From NCBI RefSeq assembly GCF_014656475.1, contig NZ_BNCM01000012.1, positions 1-64,000 on the forward strand: a stretch of 64,000 nt of DNA, given 5' to 3'. Shown in pieces: positions 1-7,517 of the stretch. Both the position numbers and the translations under genes were made by a program. Position 1 is the stretch's first letter. Each line of letters begins with the position of its first letter. Under the pieces are notes generated by a model that was given only the letters and a program-made list of their open reading frames with translations, did no database searches and was not told the DNA's origin. The DNA comes from Sinomonas cellulolyticus (lineage in GTDB: Bacteria; Actinomycetota; Actinomycetes; Actinomycetales; Micrococcaceae).

Positions 1-60
1 AGGCCATCCTCGACGCCCTCACCACCGGGAAATCTCAGGCACTAAGCAAATGACCAAACT
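1..60 (+). mobile_element. Probable insertion-sequence end (partial)
   Basis: The stretch is clearly richer in A/T than its surroundings. Reading frame 3 on the plus strand runs open from the window edge and stops at the TGA at 51-53, giving a short C-terminal tail ending in ALTTGKSQALSK. The symporter gene on the minus strand loses its family-like sequence right at about position 60. Together these suggest the terminus of an IS whose transposase ends here. The IS family cannot be named from 60 bases, and the inverted repeat partner lies outside the window. Confidence 0.4.
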
Positions 61-1029
61 CAGGAGGGCGGAGAGTGCCGTGCCGAGCGGGCCTCCGAGC
101 AGCCGCTCCGGCAGGAGGATGGCGAGGGCATCCCCCTCGCTCGCCAGGTCCGGAGCGGCGAGGCGTCCTATCGCGCCGAACGCCGTGGGGAACAGGTAGA
201 ACACTGACAGCAGGCCGAGGACGATGACGGTGGTGCGCCGCGCCGTGCGCCCGTCGGGGTTCGTGTAGAAGCGCACGAGCACGTGGGGGAGCCCGAGGGT
301 GCCGAAGAGCAGGGCGAGGAGCAGCGAGAAGGTGCGGTACCCGCCGTCGTGCCCGGCCCCGTCCGTCACGCCCGACGGGGCCAGCACGCCCACTCCGTCG
401 GGGAGAACCGGCGCGCCGCGCCCCGCGAGCAGCAGGACGAGGAACACCGCCGGGATCGCGAGGGCCCCGAGCTTGAGCCAGAACTGGAACGCCTGCACGA
501 ACGTGATCGAGCGCATGCCGCCGATCATGACGGCGCACACGACGACGGCCACCACCGACACTGATCCGACCCACCCGGGCAGCCCCGTCGTGATGCGGAC
601 GGCAAGCGCGGCGCCCTGGAGCTGGGGGACGATGTACAGCCAGCCGATCAGCACGACGAGGACGCTCGTGGTGCGCCGCGCCGCGAGCGACCCCAGCCTG
701 GCCGCTGTGAAGTCGGGCAGCGTGTAGGCGCCCGAACGGCGCAGGGGGGCGGCGACGAACAGCAGGAGCATGAGGAACCCGGCCGTGTATCCGACGGGGT
801 ACCAGAGGGCCTCGGATCCGCTGACCATGATGAGGCCGGCCACTCCGAGGAAGCTCGCGGCGGAGAGGTACTCGCCGCCGATCGCGGAGGCATTCCACCA
901 GGGCCGCACCGTGCGGGAGGCGACGTAGAAGTCGCTCGTGGTGCGCGAGATCCTCAGCCCGTAGAAGCCGACGAGGACTGTCGCCACGGCCACCACGCCG
1001 AGCGCCGTGAGCCCGAGGGCCGGACTCAT
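19..1029 (-). pseudogene. Sodium:solute symporter (SSS family), 3' end disrupted
   Basis: This encodes a membrane transporter of the solute:sodium symporter family, close to the cation/acetate and monocarboxylate branch. About 320 residues match the family from the first membrane helix through the conserved segment WNASAIGGEYLSAASFLG (near residue 45) and the LGLPHVLVRFYTNPD segment (near 255). After LGTALSALL the next dozen residues (SLVICLVPEISRW) do not belong to the family and a stop follows. A full protein is about 500-530 residues, so roughly 170 are missing. The break coincides with the IS-like left edge. The start ATG overlaps the stop of the upstream DUF485-like gene by 4 bp, so the two were one operon. 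The substrate is inferred to be a short carboxylate. Confidence 0.75.
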
Positions 1030-1424
1030 CCGTGGTCCTCGAGGAGCTCCGCGTAGCGCTGCTCATTCCGGGTGGCTCCCCGGTAGTAGGCGATGCCGGC
1101 GAGCACCGCAGCAGGATAGGGGAGCAGTCCGACGAGGAGCCAGCGCAGCGGCAGGCCGGGCAGCCACGGGAGTGACCCGGCGAGCTGCGAGACGCCCCAC
1201 AGGGCTGCGACGGCAGCGAGGAAGGCCCCCGCCACGAGGGCGCCGAGGCGCAGCTGCGCGCGCAGGAGCGAGCGCAGGACGACTGCGCCGATCTCGGACT
1301 GCTCCGCCACCTCCCGGGAGAGGGAGGGTGCCTTGGGCACCCGGGCGGCACTCGAGAGCGGGGCCGTGACGCGGACGCGCTGGCTCCGGTCGATCCGGCG
1401 CTCTCCGTCCCCGAGCCCAGTCAC
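1026..1424 (-). CDS. DUF485-like small membrane subunit of the symporter
   Basis: A 132-residue protein with a charged N-terminal half and two hydrophobic segments (about residues 58-80 and 95-112). It ends in a hydrophilic YYRGATRNEQRYAELLEDHG tail. Small two-helix proteins of this kind are regularly encoded just before acetate/monocarboxylate symporters in actinobacteria (compare yjcH-actP in E. coli). Here it overlaps the symporter start by 4 bp. It lies 13 bp after the response-regulator gene, so kinase, regulator, small subunit and symporter probably form one transcript. The sequence is diverged from the second copy at 3627-4031, and the DUF485 call rests partly on context. Confidence 0.65.
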   Translation of the reverse strand: MTGLGDGERRIDRSQRVRVTAPLSSAARVPKAPSLSREVAEQSEIGAVVLRSLLRAQLRLGALVAGAFLAAVAALWGVSQLAGSLPWLPGLPLRWLLVGLLPYPAAVLAGIAYYRGATRNEQRYAELLEDHG

Positions 1425-1437
1425 CGCGCCGCGCCCC

Positions 1438-2169
1438 TCACGGGAGCGGCCGGATCCGGCTCGCCGCGAGCCGTTCCCGAAGCCCGGGCAGGCTCCTGCG
1501 GCTCACCGGCAGCTCGCTCCCGGCCGCCACGACCGTTGGCTGCGAGCCCCCGAGCCGCAGCTGCTGCACGGCGTCCATCGCCACCAGGTAGGAGCGGTGG
1601 ATGCGGACAAACCCCGAGGAGCCCCACTGCCGTTCGAGATCGCTGAGCGGGACCCGGACGAGGTACGACCCCTCCGCCGTGTGGAGGCGGGCGTAGTCGC
1701 CCTGCGCCTGGACGAAGGCCACATCGTCGCGGCGGATCATGCGCGTCACGCCGGCCTGCTCGACGGTGATCATCTCGGGCGCCGCCTCGGCCGGGGGCCG
1801 GTTCCCCTCGCGCTGCTCGGCAATCCGGCCGATGCAGCGCTCGAGCCGCTGCGGACGCACCGGCTTGAGCAGGTAGTCGACCGCCGCGACGTCGAACGCC
1901 TCGAGCGCATGGTCATCGTCCGCGGTGACGAAGACGACGGCCGGGGGCGCCGAGAAGCGCGCGATCACCCGGGCAAGCTCGAGCCCGCTGAGCCCGGGCA
2001 TGTGGATGTCGAGGAAGATGGCGTCCACCTCCTCGCGCTCGAGGACCTTCAGGGCCTCTGTGCCGGACGTTGCGGAGTGGACGGCGCCGATGCGCCCATC
2101 ACGGCCCAGCAGGTAGGAGAGCTCCTGCACAGCGGGCAGCTCGTCGTCGACGACGAGGGCGGTGATCAT
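1438..2169 (-). CDS. LytTR-type response regulator
   Basis: A 243-residue response regulator. The receiver domain (about 1-120) carries the acidic pair D8-D9, phosphoacceptor D54 in FLDIHMPG, and the conserved Lys of the LLKPV motif. The C-terminal LytTR DNA-binding domain (about 140-240) includes the typical GSYLVRVPLSDLE and GFVRIHRSYLV segments. It follows its kinase by 5 bp and precedes the DUF485/symporter pair. By analogy with BtsSR/YpdAB systems it probably activates the adjacent transporter in response to extracellular carboxylates such as acetate or pyruvate. The phosphorelay family is clear; the signal is inference. GAGGCG just before the ATG can serve as its ribosome binding site. 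Confidence 0.9.
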   Translation of the reverse strand: MITALVVDDELPAVQELSYLLGRDGRIGAVHSATSGTEALKVLEREEVDAIFLDIHMPGLSGLELARVIARFSAPPAVVFVTADDDHALEAFDVAAVDYLLKPVRPQRLERCIGRIAEQREGNRPPAEAAPEMITVEQAGVTRMIRRDDVAFVQAQGDYARLHTAEGSYLVRVPLSDLERQWGSSGFVRIHRSYLVAMDAVQQLRLGGSQPTVVAAGSELPVSRRSLPGLRERLAASRIRPLP

Positions 2170-2174
2170 GCGCC

Positions 2175-3395
2175 TCAGTCTACTGGCGGCCGCACCTCGT
2201 GCTGGGGCTGCGACTTCGGGATGCGCATCGTGATGAGCGTGCCCTGGCCGGGTGCGGTCTCGACGACCAGCCCGTGGTCGTCGCCGTACACCTGGCGCAG
2301 CCGCGCATCGACGTTGCGCAGGCCTACGTGGGCGCCCCCCGCGTGCCCGGCGAGGACGTCCCGCAGACGCTCCGGGTCCATGCCCGCGCCGTCGTCCTCG
2401 ATCTGCACGACCGCCTCGTGAGGGGTGTCCTCCGCGGTGATGCTGATGTGGCCGACGCCCTCGCGCGCCTCGAGGCCGTGCCGGACGGCGTTCTCGACGA
2501 GCGGCTGGAGGCTCAGGAAGGGGATGAGCGTGCCCAGGACCTCAGGGGCGATGCGCAGGCTCACCTGCAGCCTCTCGCCGAACCGCGCCCGCTCGAGGAG
2601 GAGGTACTGGTCGATGCTGCGCAGCTCCTCCGAGAGCGTGGTGAAGTCGCCGTGGCGGCGGAACGAGTACCGGGTGAAGTCCGCGAACTCGACCACGAGC
2701 TCGCGTGCCCGGGCAGGGTCGGTGAGGATGTAGGAGGCGATTGCCGTGAGGGAGTTGTAGATGAAGTGCGGACTGATCTGCGCCCGGAGGGCGCGGACCT
2801 CCGCCTCCATGAGCAGCGTCCGGGAGCGGTCCAGTTCCGCCAGCTCCGCCTGGGTGGCCACCCAGTCCGCCACCTCGCCGGCGGCGCGCACGAGACCGGC
2901 ACCGGCCGACGGCGAGAAGGCCACCACCGTGCCGATGACCCGGCCGCCAGCCCTGACGGGTGCCACGACTGCCTCGCGCAGCTGGCAGTCCGCCGCGGTG
3001 CAGCCGGCTGCGGCGCAGTCGAGCTCGTCGTCGTGTGCGACGCGGACCCGCCCCTGGGCGAGCGTCTTCTCGGCGAGGCCCATCACCGTCCCCGCATGCG
3101 CCGTTCCCTCGCCGTCCCACGCAAGGAGCCGGGACTCGTCGGTGAGGGCGAGCGCAGGGGCGCCGAGCATGGAGCGCAGGTGGCGTGCGGCCTTGGCGGC
3201 GCCCTCCGGCTCGAGGCCGCTCCTGAGGTACCTTCCAGCCTGTGCTGCCGAGTGGAGGATCGTGTAGCTGGCCCGCTCCGCCTCGCTGCCGAAGTCCCGG
3301 CGGCCGCGCCACACGCGCCACGCCACGGCGCCCACCCCGGCACCCACCGCGAGCACGAGGACGAGTGCGGCGAACGTGAGGACGTCAGGGGACAT
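2175..3395 (-). CDS. LytS-family sensor histidine kinase
   Basis: A 406-residue kinase with one N-terminal membrane helix (about 5-28), a GAF-like sensor region (about 60-185), the His-kinase core with phosphoacceptor H210 in QISPHFIYNSL, and an HATPase domain (N box LVENAVRHG, G box DDGAGMD). The membrane part is much smaller than in classical LytS/BtsS, which have several helices, so the signal is probably read in the cytoplasmic GAF domain. That domain holds three cysteines at five-residue intervals (C127, C132, C137), unusual in this cysteine-poor protein. It forms an operon with the LytTR regulator. The ATG has no Shine-Dalgarno but has TAGCCT six bases upstream, so the message may be leaderless. 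Confidence 0.9.
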   Translation of the reverse strand: MSPDVLTFAALVLVLAVGAGVGAVAWRVWRGRRDFGSEAERASYTILHSAAQAGRYLRSGLEPEGAAKAARHLRSMLGAPALALTDESRLLAWDGEGTAHAGTVMGLAEKTLAQGRVRVAHDDELDCAAAGCTAADCQLREAVVAPVRAGGRVIGTVVAFSPSAGAGLVRAAGEVADWVATQAELAELDRSRTLLMEAEVRALRAQISPHFIYNSLTAIASYILTDPARARELVVEFADFTRYSFRRHGDFTTLSEELRSIDQYLLLERARFGERLQVSLRIAPEVLGTLIPFLSLQPLVENAVRHGLEAREGVGHISITAEDTPHEAVVQIEDDGAGMDPERLRDVLAGHAGGAHVGLRNVDARLRQVYGDDHGLVVETAPGQGTLITMRIPKSQPQHEVRPPVD

Positions 3396-3401
3396 GCAGC
3401 A

Positions 3402-3407
3402 AGGCTA
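3402..3407 (-). promoter_or_regulatory. Candidate -10 box for the LytS kinase operon (leaderless)
   Basis: TAGCCT on the minus strand ends six bases before the ATG at 3395. No ribosome binding site is present and no clear -35 is visible. Confidence 0.4.
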
Positions 3408-3570
3408 GCGGGCGGCTACGCGGCCGACGGCGGGCAAGGCCACCGAGCCCGCGGCGACCGCGCGTGAGCGCCGCCGTTCGGCGTCGAGGGTGTGCCGCTC
3501 GGCGCACGCAGACGGCCGTTGGGCGATCCGCGTCCGACGGCGCTGGCACGCGCGGCGCACCGGCGGCCAG

Positions 3571-3586
3571 AGTGATGCACATCACT
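3571..3586. promoter_or_regulatory. Crp/GlxR-type operator candidate
   Basis: AGTGATGCACATCACT contains GTGA-N6-TCAC, the core of the Crp/GlxR consensus, with 7 of 8 bases symmetric. It sits in the 231-bp region between the divergent kinase operon and the DUF485/symporter operon, 41 bp before the ATG at 3627. Catabolic acetate-uptake genes in actinobacteria are known targets of GlxR/Crp proteins. Function here is inferred. Confidence 0.5.
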
Positions 3587-3626
3587 CATCCGCCGGGCGG
3601 GACGTCCGGCACGATACGGAGGATCC

Positions 3627-4031
3627 ATGGGCAACGACGCCTCCCGGGACGCGACGGCCGCCACGGCCCCGCACCCGGACTTCCAGCTGGTCCAGTCCAG
3701 CAGCGAGTTCCGCACCCTGCGCAAGAGCCACCGCAGCTTCGTGTTCCCCATCGCCGGAGCGTTCCTGCTCTGGTACTTCATGTACGTCCTGCTCGCCGAC
3801 TACGCACATGACTTCATGTCCATCAAGGTGGCCGGGAACATCAACCTCGGCCTCATCCTCGGCCTGCTGCAGTTCGTGACGACCTTCGGCATCACGGCCT
3901 GGTACGTCAGCCACGCCAACAGGAAGCTCGACCCGGCAGCGGAGTCCATCCGCACCGAGATCGAGCACCATGACTTCGACAACGGCACCGCGGCCGCAAC
4001 GGGCGCCGACGCCGAGGGGAGCACGCGATGA
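3627..4031 (+). CDS. DUF485 family membrane protein
   Basis: A 134-residue protein with two membrane helices (about 48-70 and 84-105) and the family-like segment LRKSHRSFVFPIAGAFLLWY. It matches the small YjcH/DUF485 partner of acetate permeases. GGAGGA at 3618-3623 is a good ribosome binding site for the ATG. Its stop overlaps the symporter start by 4 bp (ATGA), implying translational coupling. The second such pair in this window is at 19-1424 on the other strand. Confidence 0.88.
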   Translation: MGNDASRDATAATAPHPDFQLVQSSSEFRTLRKSHRSFVFPIAGAFLLWYFMYVLLADYAHDFMSIKVAGNINLGLILGLLQFVTTFGITAWYVSHANRKLDPAAESIRTEIEHHDFDNGTAAATGADAEGSTR

Positions 4032-5632
4032 ACGTGGCAGCCAGCCTCCAGAGCACCTCGTGGCTCAACATGACCATCTTCGGCCTCTTCGTGGCCGTGA
4101 CGATCGTGATCGTGCTGCGGGCCAGCAAGAACAACAAGACCGCAGCCGACTACTACGCGGGTGGCCGCTCCTTCACGGGCGGCCAGAACGGGACGGCGAT
4201 CGCCGGCGACTACCTCTCGGCCGCCTCGTTCCTCGGCATCACGGGTGCGATCGCCGTCAATGGCTACGACGGCTTCCTGTACTCGATCGGGTTCCTCGTG
4301 GCATGGCTCGTGGCGCTGCTGCTGGTCGCCGAGCTCCTGCGCAACACGGGCAAGTTCACGATGGCGGACGTCCTCTCGTTCCGCCTGCGCCAGAGGCCGG
4401 TCCGCATCGCCGCGGCGATCTCGACGCTCGCGGTCTGCTTCTTCTACCTCCTCGCGCAGATGGCCGGCGCGGGCGCGCTCATCGCGCTCCTGCTGGGCAT
4501 CTCCGACTGGGGCGGCCAGGCGATCGTCATCACCGTGGTGGGCGCCCTCATGATCATGTACGTCCTCCTCGGCGGCATGAAGGGCACCACGTGGGTGCAG
4601 ATCATCAAGGCCGTGCTGCTGATCATCGGCGCGTTCGCCATGACCATGTGGGTCCTCGCCATCAACGGGTTCAACCTCTCGGCGCTGCTGGGCAGCGCCG
4701 TCGAGAGCGCCGGGGCCGCCGGGGACAAGATCCTCAACCCGGGCCTCGCGTACGGCAAGAGCGACACGTCCAAGCTCGACTTCGTCTCCCTGGGCCTCGC
4801 CCTCGTGCTCGGCACCGCGGCCCTGCCGCACGTGCTTATGCGCTTCTACACGGTGCCCACCGCGAAGGAGGCCCGCAAGTCGGTGGTCTGGGCCATCTGG
4901 CTCATCGGCGCGTTCTACCTCTTCACCCTCGTGCTCGGCTACGGCGCGGCGGCCCTCATCGGCCCGGACGCCATCAAGGCCGCTCCCGGCGGCGTCAACT
5001 CCGCGGCCCCGCTGCTCGCGTTCCAGCTCGGCGGCCCGCTCCTCCTCGGCTTCATCTCGGCCGTCGCGTTCGCCACGATCCTCGCGGTGGTGGCGGGACT
5101 CACGATCACGGCTGCGGCCTCGTTCGCCCACGACATCTACGCGAATGTCCTCGCCAAGGGCAAGACGACCCCGGCATCCGAGGTCAAGGTCGCCCGCCGC
5201 ACCGTGGTGGTGATCGGCATCTTCGCGATCATCGGAGGCATCTTCGCCAACGGCCAGAACGTCGCGTTCCTCGTGGCCCTCGCGTTCGCGGTCGCAGCGT
5301 CGGCCAACCTCCCGACGATCCTCTACTCGCTCTTCTGGAAGAAGTTCACCACCCAGGGCGCGCTGTGGAGCATCTACGGGGGCCTCGCCTCCGCGATCCT
5401 GCTCATCACCTTCTCCCCGGTGGTCTCGGGGGCGAAGACCTCGATGATCCCGGGCGCGAACTTCGCGTGGTTCCCGCTGAGCAACCCGGGCATCATCTCG
5501 ATCCCGCTCGCCTTCGCCCTCGGCTGGCTCGGCACGGTGCTCGACAAGCGCCGTGAGGACCCGGCCAAGCAGGCCGAGATGGAGGTCCGTTCCCTCACCG
5601 GGATCGGTGCCGAGAAGGCGGTCTCGCACTAG
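4028..5632 (+). CDS. Cation/acetate (monocarboxylate) symporter, SSS family
   Basis: A complete 534-residue transporter with about 13 membrane helices. It carries the segments TAADYYAGGRSFTGGQNG and AGDYLSAASFLGITGAIA near the N terminus, and ALPHVLMRFYTVPTAKEARKS mid-protein, all typical of ActP/MctC-type sodium-coupled acetate/propionate/pyruvate permeases. It is translationally coupled to the DUF485 gene. It is the intact counterpart of the disrupted symporter at 19-1029. The substrate within the monocarboxylate range cannot be fixed from sequence. Confidence 0.9.
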   Translation: MNVAASLQSTSWLNMTIFGLFVAVTIVIVLRASKNNKTAADYYAGGRSFTGGQNGTAIAGDYLSAASFLGITGAIAVNGYDGFLYSIGFLVAWLVALLLVAELLRNTGKFTMADVLSFRLRQRPVRIAAAISTLAVCFFYLLAQMAGAGALIALLLGISDWGGQAIVITVVGALMIMYVLLGGMKGTTWVQIIKAVLLIIGAFAMTMWVLAINGFNLSALLGSAVESAGAAGDKILNPGLAYGKSDTSKLDFVSLGLALVLGTAALPHVLMRFYTVPTAKEARKSVVWAIWLIGAFYLFTLVLGYGAAALIGPDAIKAAPGGVNSAAPLLAFQLGGPLLLGFISAVAFATILAVVAGLTITAAASFAHDIYANVLAKGKTTPASEVKVARRTVVVIGIFAIIGGIFANGQNVAFLVALAFAVAASANLPTILYSLFWKKFTTQGALWSIYGGLASAILLITFSPVVSGAKTSMIPGANFAWFPLSNPGIISIPLAFALGWLGTVLDKRREDPAKQAEMEVRSLTGIGAEKAVSH

Positions 5633-5664
5633 GCGCATCCCGCGCACCCGAGCGGTGCAGCGCT

Positions 5665-5710
5665 CGACGGCGGGCGGCGGCTTCCCCACGGAAGTCGCCG
5701 CCCGCCGTCG
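5665..5710. terminator. Bidirectional terminator hairpin
   Basis: Two 20-base arms (5665-5684 and 5691-5710) pair with a single G-T wobble around the 6-base loop CCCACG. It lies between the convergent symporter and Lrp genes. There is no strong U tract, as is common in high-GC actinobacteria. Confidence 0.85.
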
Positions 5711-5746
5711 TGCACCGGGGCTCCGGCGCTTGCGGCACCGTCCCCG

Positions 5747-6223
5747 CTAGGCAGGCGGCCGGGGTCCCCTTGCCAGGAGGGGATCCATCCTGAAGGGGAT
5801 GAGCTCTCCCATGGCGAGCGCCGTGTCCGTCCGCTCGACCCCGTCCACCGCGAGGATCTTCCCGTTGATGCGGAACAGGTCCTCGGCGTCCACGGCTGCC
5901 ACGCGCAGGAGCAGGTCAGCGGTGCCGGTGAGGCCGTGCCCCTCGAGTACTTCCGGGATCTCGGCGATGTGCGCCGTGATCTCGGCCAGCTTGCGCTGCT
6001 GGACGTGCACGGTGATGAAGGCCAGAAGTGGGTAGCCCAAGGACGTGGGGTTGATGCGCCGGTCGAAGGCGAGGAACGCGTGCCCGCTCTCAAGCCGGGC
6101 GAGCCGCGCCTGCACGGTGTTGCGCGAGAGGCCCAGCTCCTGGGCGAGGGCAACCACCGTGCGGCGGGGGTCCTTGGCGAGGGCCCGCAGGATGCGGGCG
6201 TCGGTCGCGTCGACGACGTGCAT
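5747..6223 (-). CDS. Lrp/AsnC family regulator (probable bkd regulator)
   Basis: A 158-residue protein with an N-terminal AsnC helix-turn-helix (DARILRALAKDPRRTVVALA, then LGLSRNTVQARLARLE) and a C-terminal RAM ligand-binding domain (about 65-150). The start at 6223 (MHVVDATDAR) is chosen because the domain begins there. The frame extends to 6382, but that would overlap the bkd promoter. It diverges from the branched-chain 2-oxoacid dehydrogenase operon, an arrangement known from BkdR in Pseudomonas, where the ligand is a branched-chain amino acid. That role is inferred here. Confidence 0.9.
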   Translation of the reverse strand: MHVVDATDARILRALAKDPRRTVVALAQELGLSRNTVQARLARLESGHAFLAFDRRINPTSLGYPLLAFITVHVQQRKLAEITAHIAEIPEVLEGHGLTGTADLLLRVAAVDAEDLFRINGKILAVDGVERTDTALAMGELIPFRMDPLLARGPRPPA

Positions 6224-6230
6224 GCTGCGC

Positions 6231-6236
6231 AGAGTA
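6231..6236 (-). promoter_or_regulatory. Candidate -10 box for the Lrp gene (leaderless)
   Basis: TACTCT on the minus strand lies seven bases before the ATG at 6223. No ribosome binding site is visible between them. Confidence 0.4.
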
Positions 6237-6269
6237 GCACGGTCGCGAGGGGCCGATCTGGGCATCCTG

Positions 6270-6318
6270 ACCAATCTCGGAGTGGTTGGTTGTACCCCCT
6301 GTGCGTTGTGAGTATGGT
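6270..6318 (+). promoter_or_regulatory. bkd operon promoter with overlapping operator candidate
   Basis: TTGTAC (6290-6295) and TATGGT (6313-6318) are separated by 17 bases, a good -35/-10 pair upstream of the E1-alpha gene. The symmetric element ACCAA-N11-TTGGT (6270-6290) abuts the -35 and is a plausible site for the divergently encoded Lrp-type regulator. Both are pattern-based. Confidence 0.5.
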
Positions 6319-6374
6319 CACATTTACCCGGGGGCCCACAGGCCTCCCGAGACCAGAGAGGGATGCGAACCACA

Positions 6375-7517
6375 GTGTCCACCTACCAGATGTTGACGGG
6401 CGACGACGGGTCGCCGCTCCAGCTGCTCTCACCCGACGGCACGCGCCGGCCACACGAGCGGTACGACCGCCTCGTGGCCGATCTCGACCCTGAGTCCCTC
6501 GTGGGACTCTACGAGGACATGGTGGTCGCCCGGCGCATCGACGCCGAGGGCACTGCGCTCCAGCGCCAGGGGCAAGTGGCCCTCTGGCCCCCGTTCCTCG
6601 GCCAGGAGGCCGCGCAGATCGGGTCCGCTCGGGCTGCGCGTCCCGACGACTTCATCTTCGCCAGCTACCGCGAGATCGCGGTCGGCTACGTCCGCGGAAT
6701 CCCGGCCGAGGACCTCATGAAGCAGTGGCGCGGCACGCAGAACGCCGGCTGGGACCCCTTCGAGTTCAACATGGCCCCCACCCAGGTGGTCATCGGCGCG
6801 CAGCCGCTGCACGCCGTCGGCTATGCCATGGGCGTTCAGTTCGACGGCGCCGAGACCGCCGTCATGACCTACTTCGGCGACGGGGCGACGAGCCAGGGAG
6901 ACGTCAACGAGGCCATGGTCTTCGCCGCGAGCTACCAGGCGCCGGTGGTGCTGTTCTGCCAGAACAACCACTGGGCCATCTCCGAGCCCGTGGGCCTGCA
7001 GGCGCACGTCCCGATCGCCCTTCGCGCCCCCGGATTCGGGATCCCGAGCGTGCGGGTGGATGGCAACGATGTGCTCGCGTGCCTGGCCGTGACCCGGGAG
7101 GCGCTCGAGCACGCCCGCGCCGGCCACGGGCCCTCCTATATCGAGGCCGTGACCTACAGGATGGGCGCCCACACGACAGCGGACGACCCGACCCGCTACC
7201 GGGACGCCAACGAGCTCGAGGACTGGAGGGCGCGGGACCCGATCTCGCGCTTCGAGGCCTACCTCACGCACGAGGGCATCCTCGACGGTGCGCGCCGCAC
7301 CGCGGTGTCGGCCAAGGCCGACGCCGTCGCCGCCGAGCTCCGGGAGGCGACCATCCACATGCCCGACCCGGAGCCGGAGGAACTGTTCGAGCACGTCTAC
7401 GCCGCTCCGCACGCGGTCCTGGACCGGCAGCGCAGCCAGTTCGAGAGCTACCACGCAGTCTTCGACGACCATCCCGAATCGGTCGCCTACAGCGACTTCA
7501 CGGAAGGGGCGCACTGA
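6375..7517 (+). CDS. bkdA: Branched-chain 2-oxoacid dehydrogenase E1 alpha subunit
   Basis: A 380-residue thiamine-diphosphate enzyme subunit that decarboxylates the 2-oxoacids of Val, Leu and Ile (or pyruvate). The ThDP motif runs from GDGATSQGD to the conserved NN of CQNNHWAIS, followed by the phosphorylation-loop-like region YRMGAHTTADDPTRYR. The GTG at 6375 is preferred over the in-frame ATG at 6363, because AGAGAGGGA (about 6354-6362) is properly spaced from the GTG and touches the ATG. The E1-beta start overlaps the stop by 1 bp. Two-subunit E1 plus the divergent Lrp gene favour branched-chain substrates over pyruvate; the substrate is inferred. Confidence 0.9.
   Translation: MSTYQMLTGDDGSPLQLLSPDGTRRPHERYDRLVADLDPESLVGLYEDMVVARRIDAEGTALQRQGQVALWPPFLGQEAAQIGSARAARPDDFIFASYREIAVGYVRGIPAEDLMKQWRGTQNAGWDPFEFNMAPTQVVIGAQPLHAVGYAMGVQFDGAETAVMTYFGDGATSQGDVNEAMVFAASYQAPVVLFCQNNHWAISEPVGLQAHVPIALRAPGFGIPSVRVDGNDVLACLAVTREALEHARAGHGPSYIEAVTYRMGAHTTADDPTRYRDANELEDWRARDPISRFEAYLTHEGILDGARRTAVSAKADAVAAELREATIHMPDPEPEELFEHVYAAPHAVLDRQRSQFESYHAVFDDHPESVAYSDFTEGAH

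Noticed and set aside
2177..2182. Leaderless promoter TAGACT for the LytTR regulator
   Set aside because: It coincides with the end of the kinase gene (GACTGA), and GAGGCG can act as a ribosome binding site in an operon, so the match is ambiguous.
5747..6382. Longer Lrp gene starting at 6382
   Set aside because: The extra 53 residues are not family-like and would cover the bkd promoter; the domain begins at 6223.
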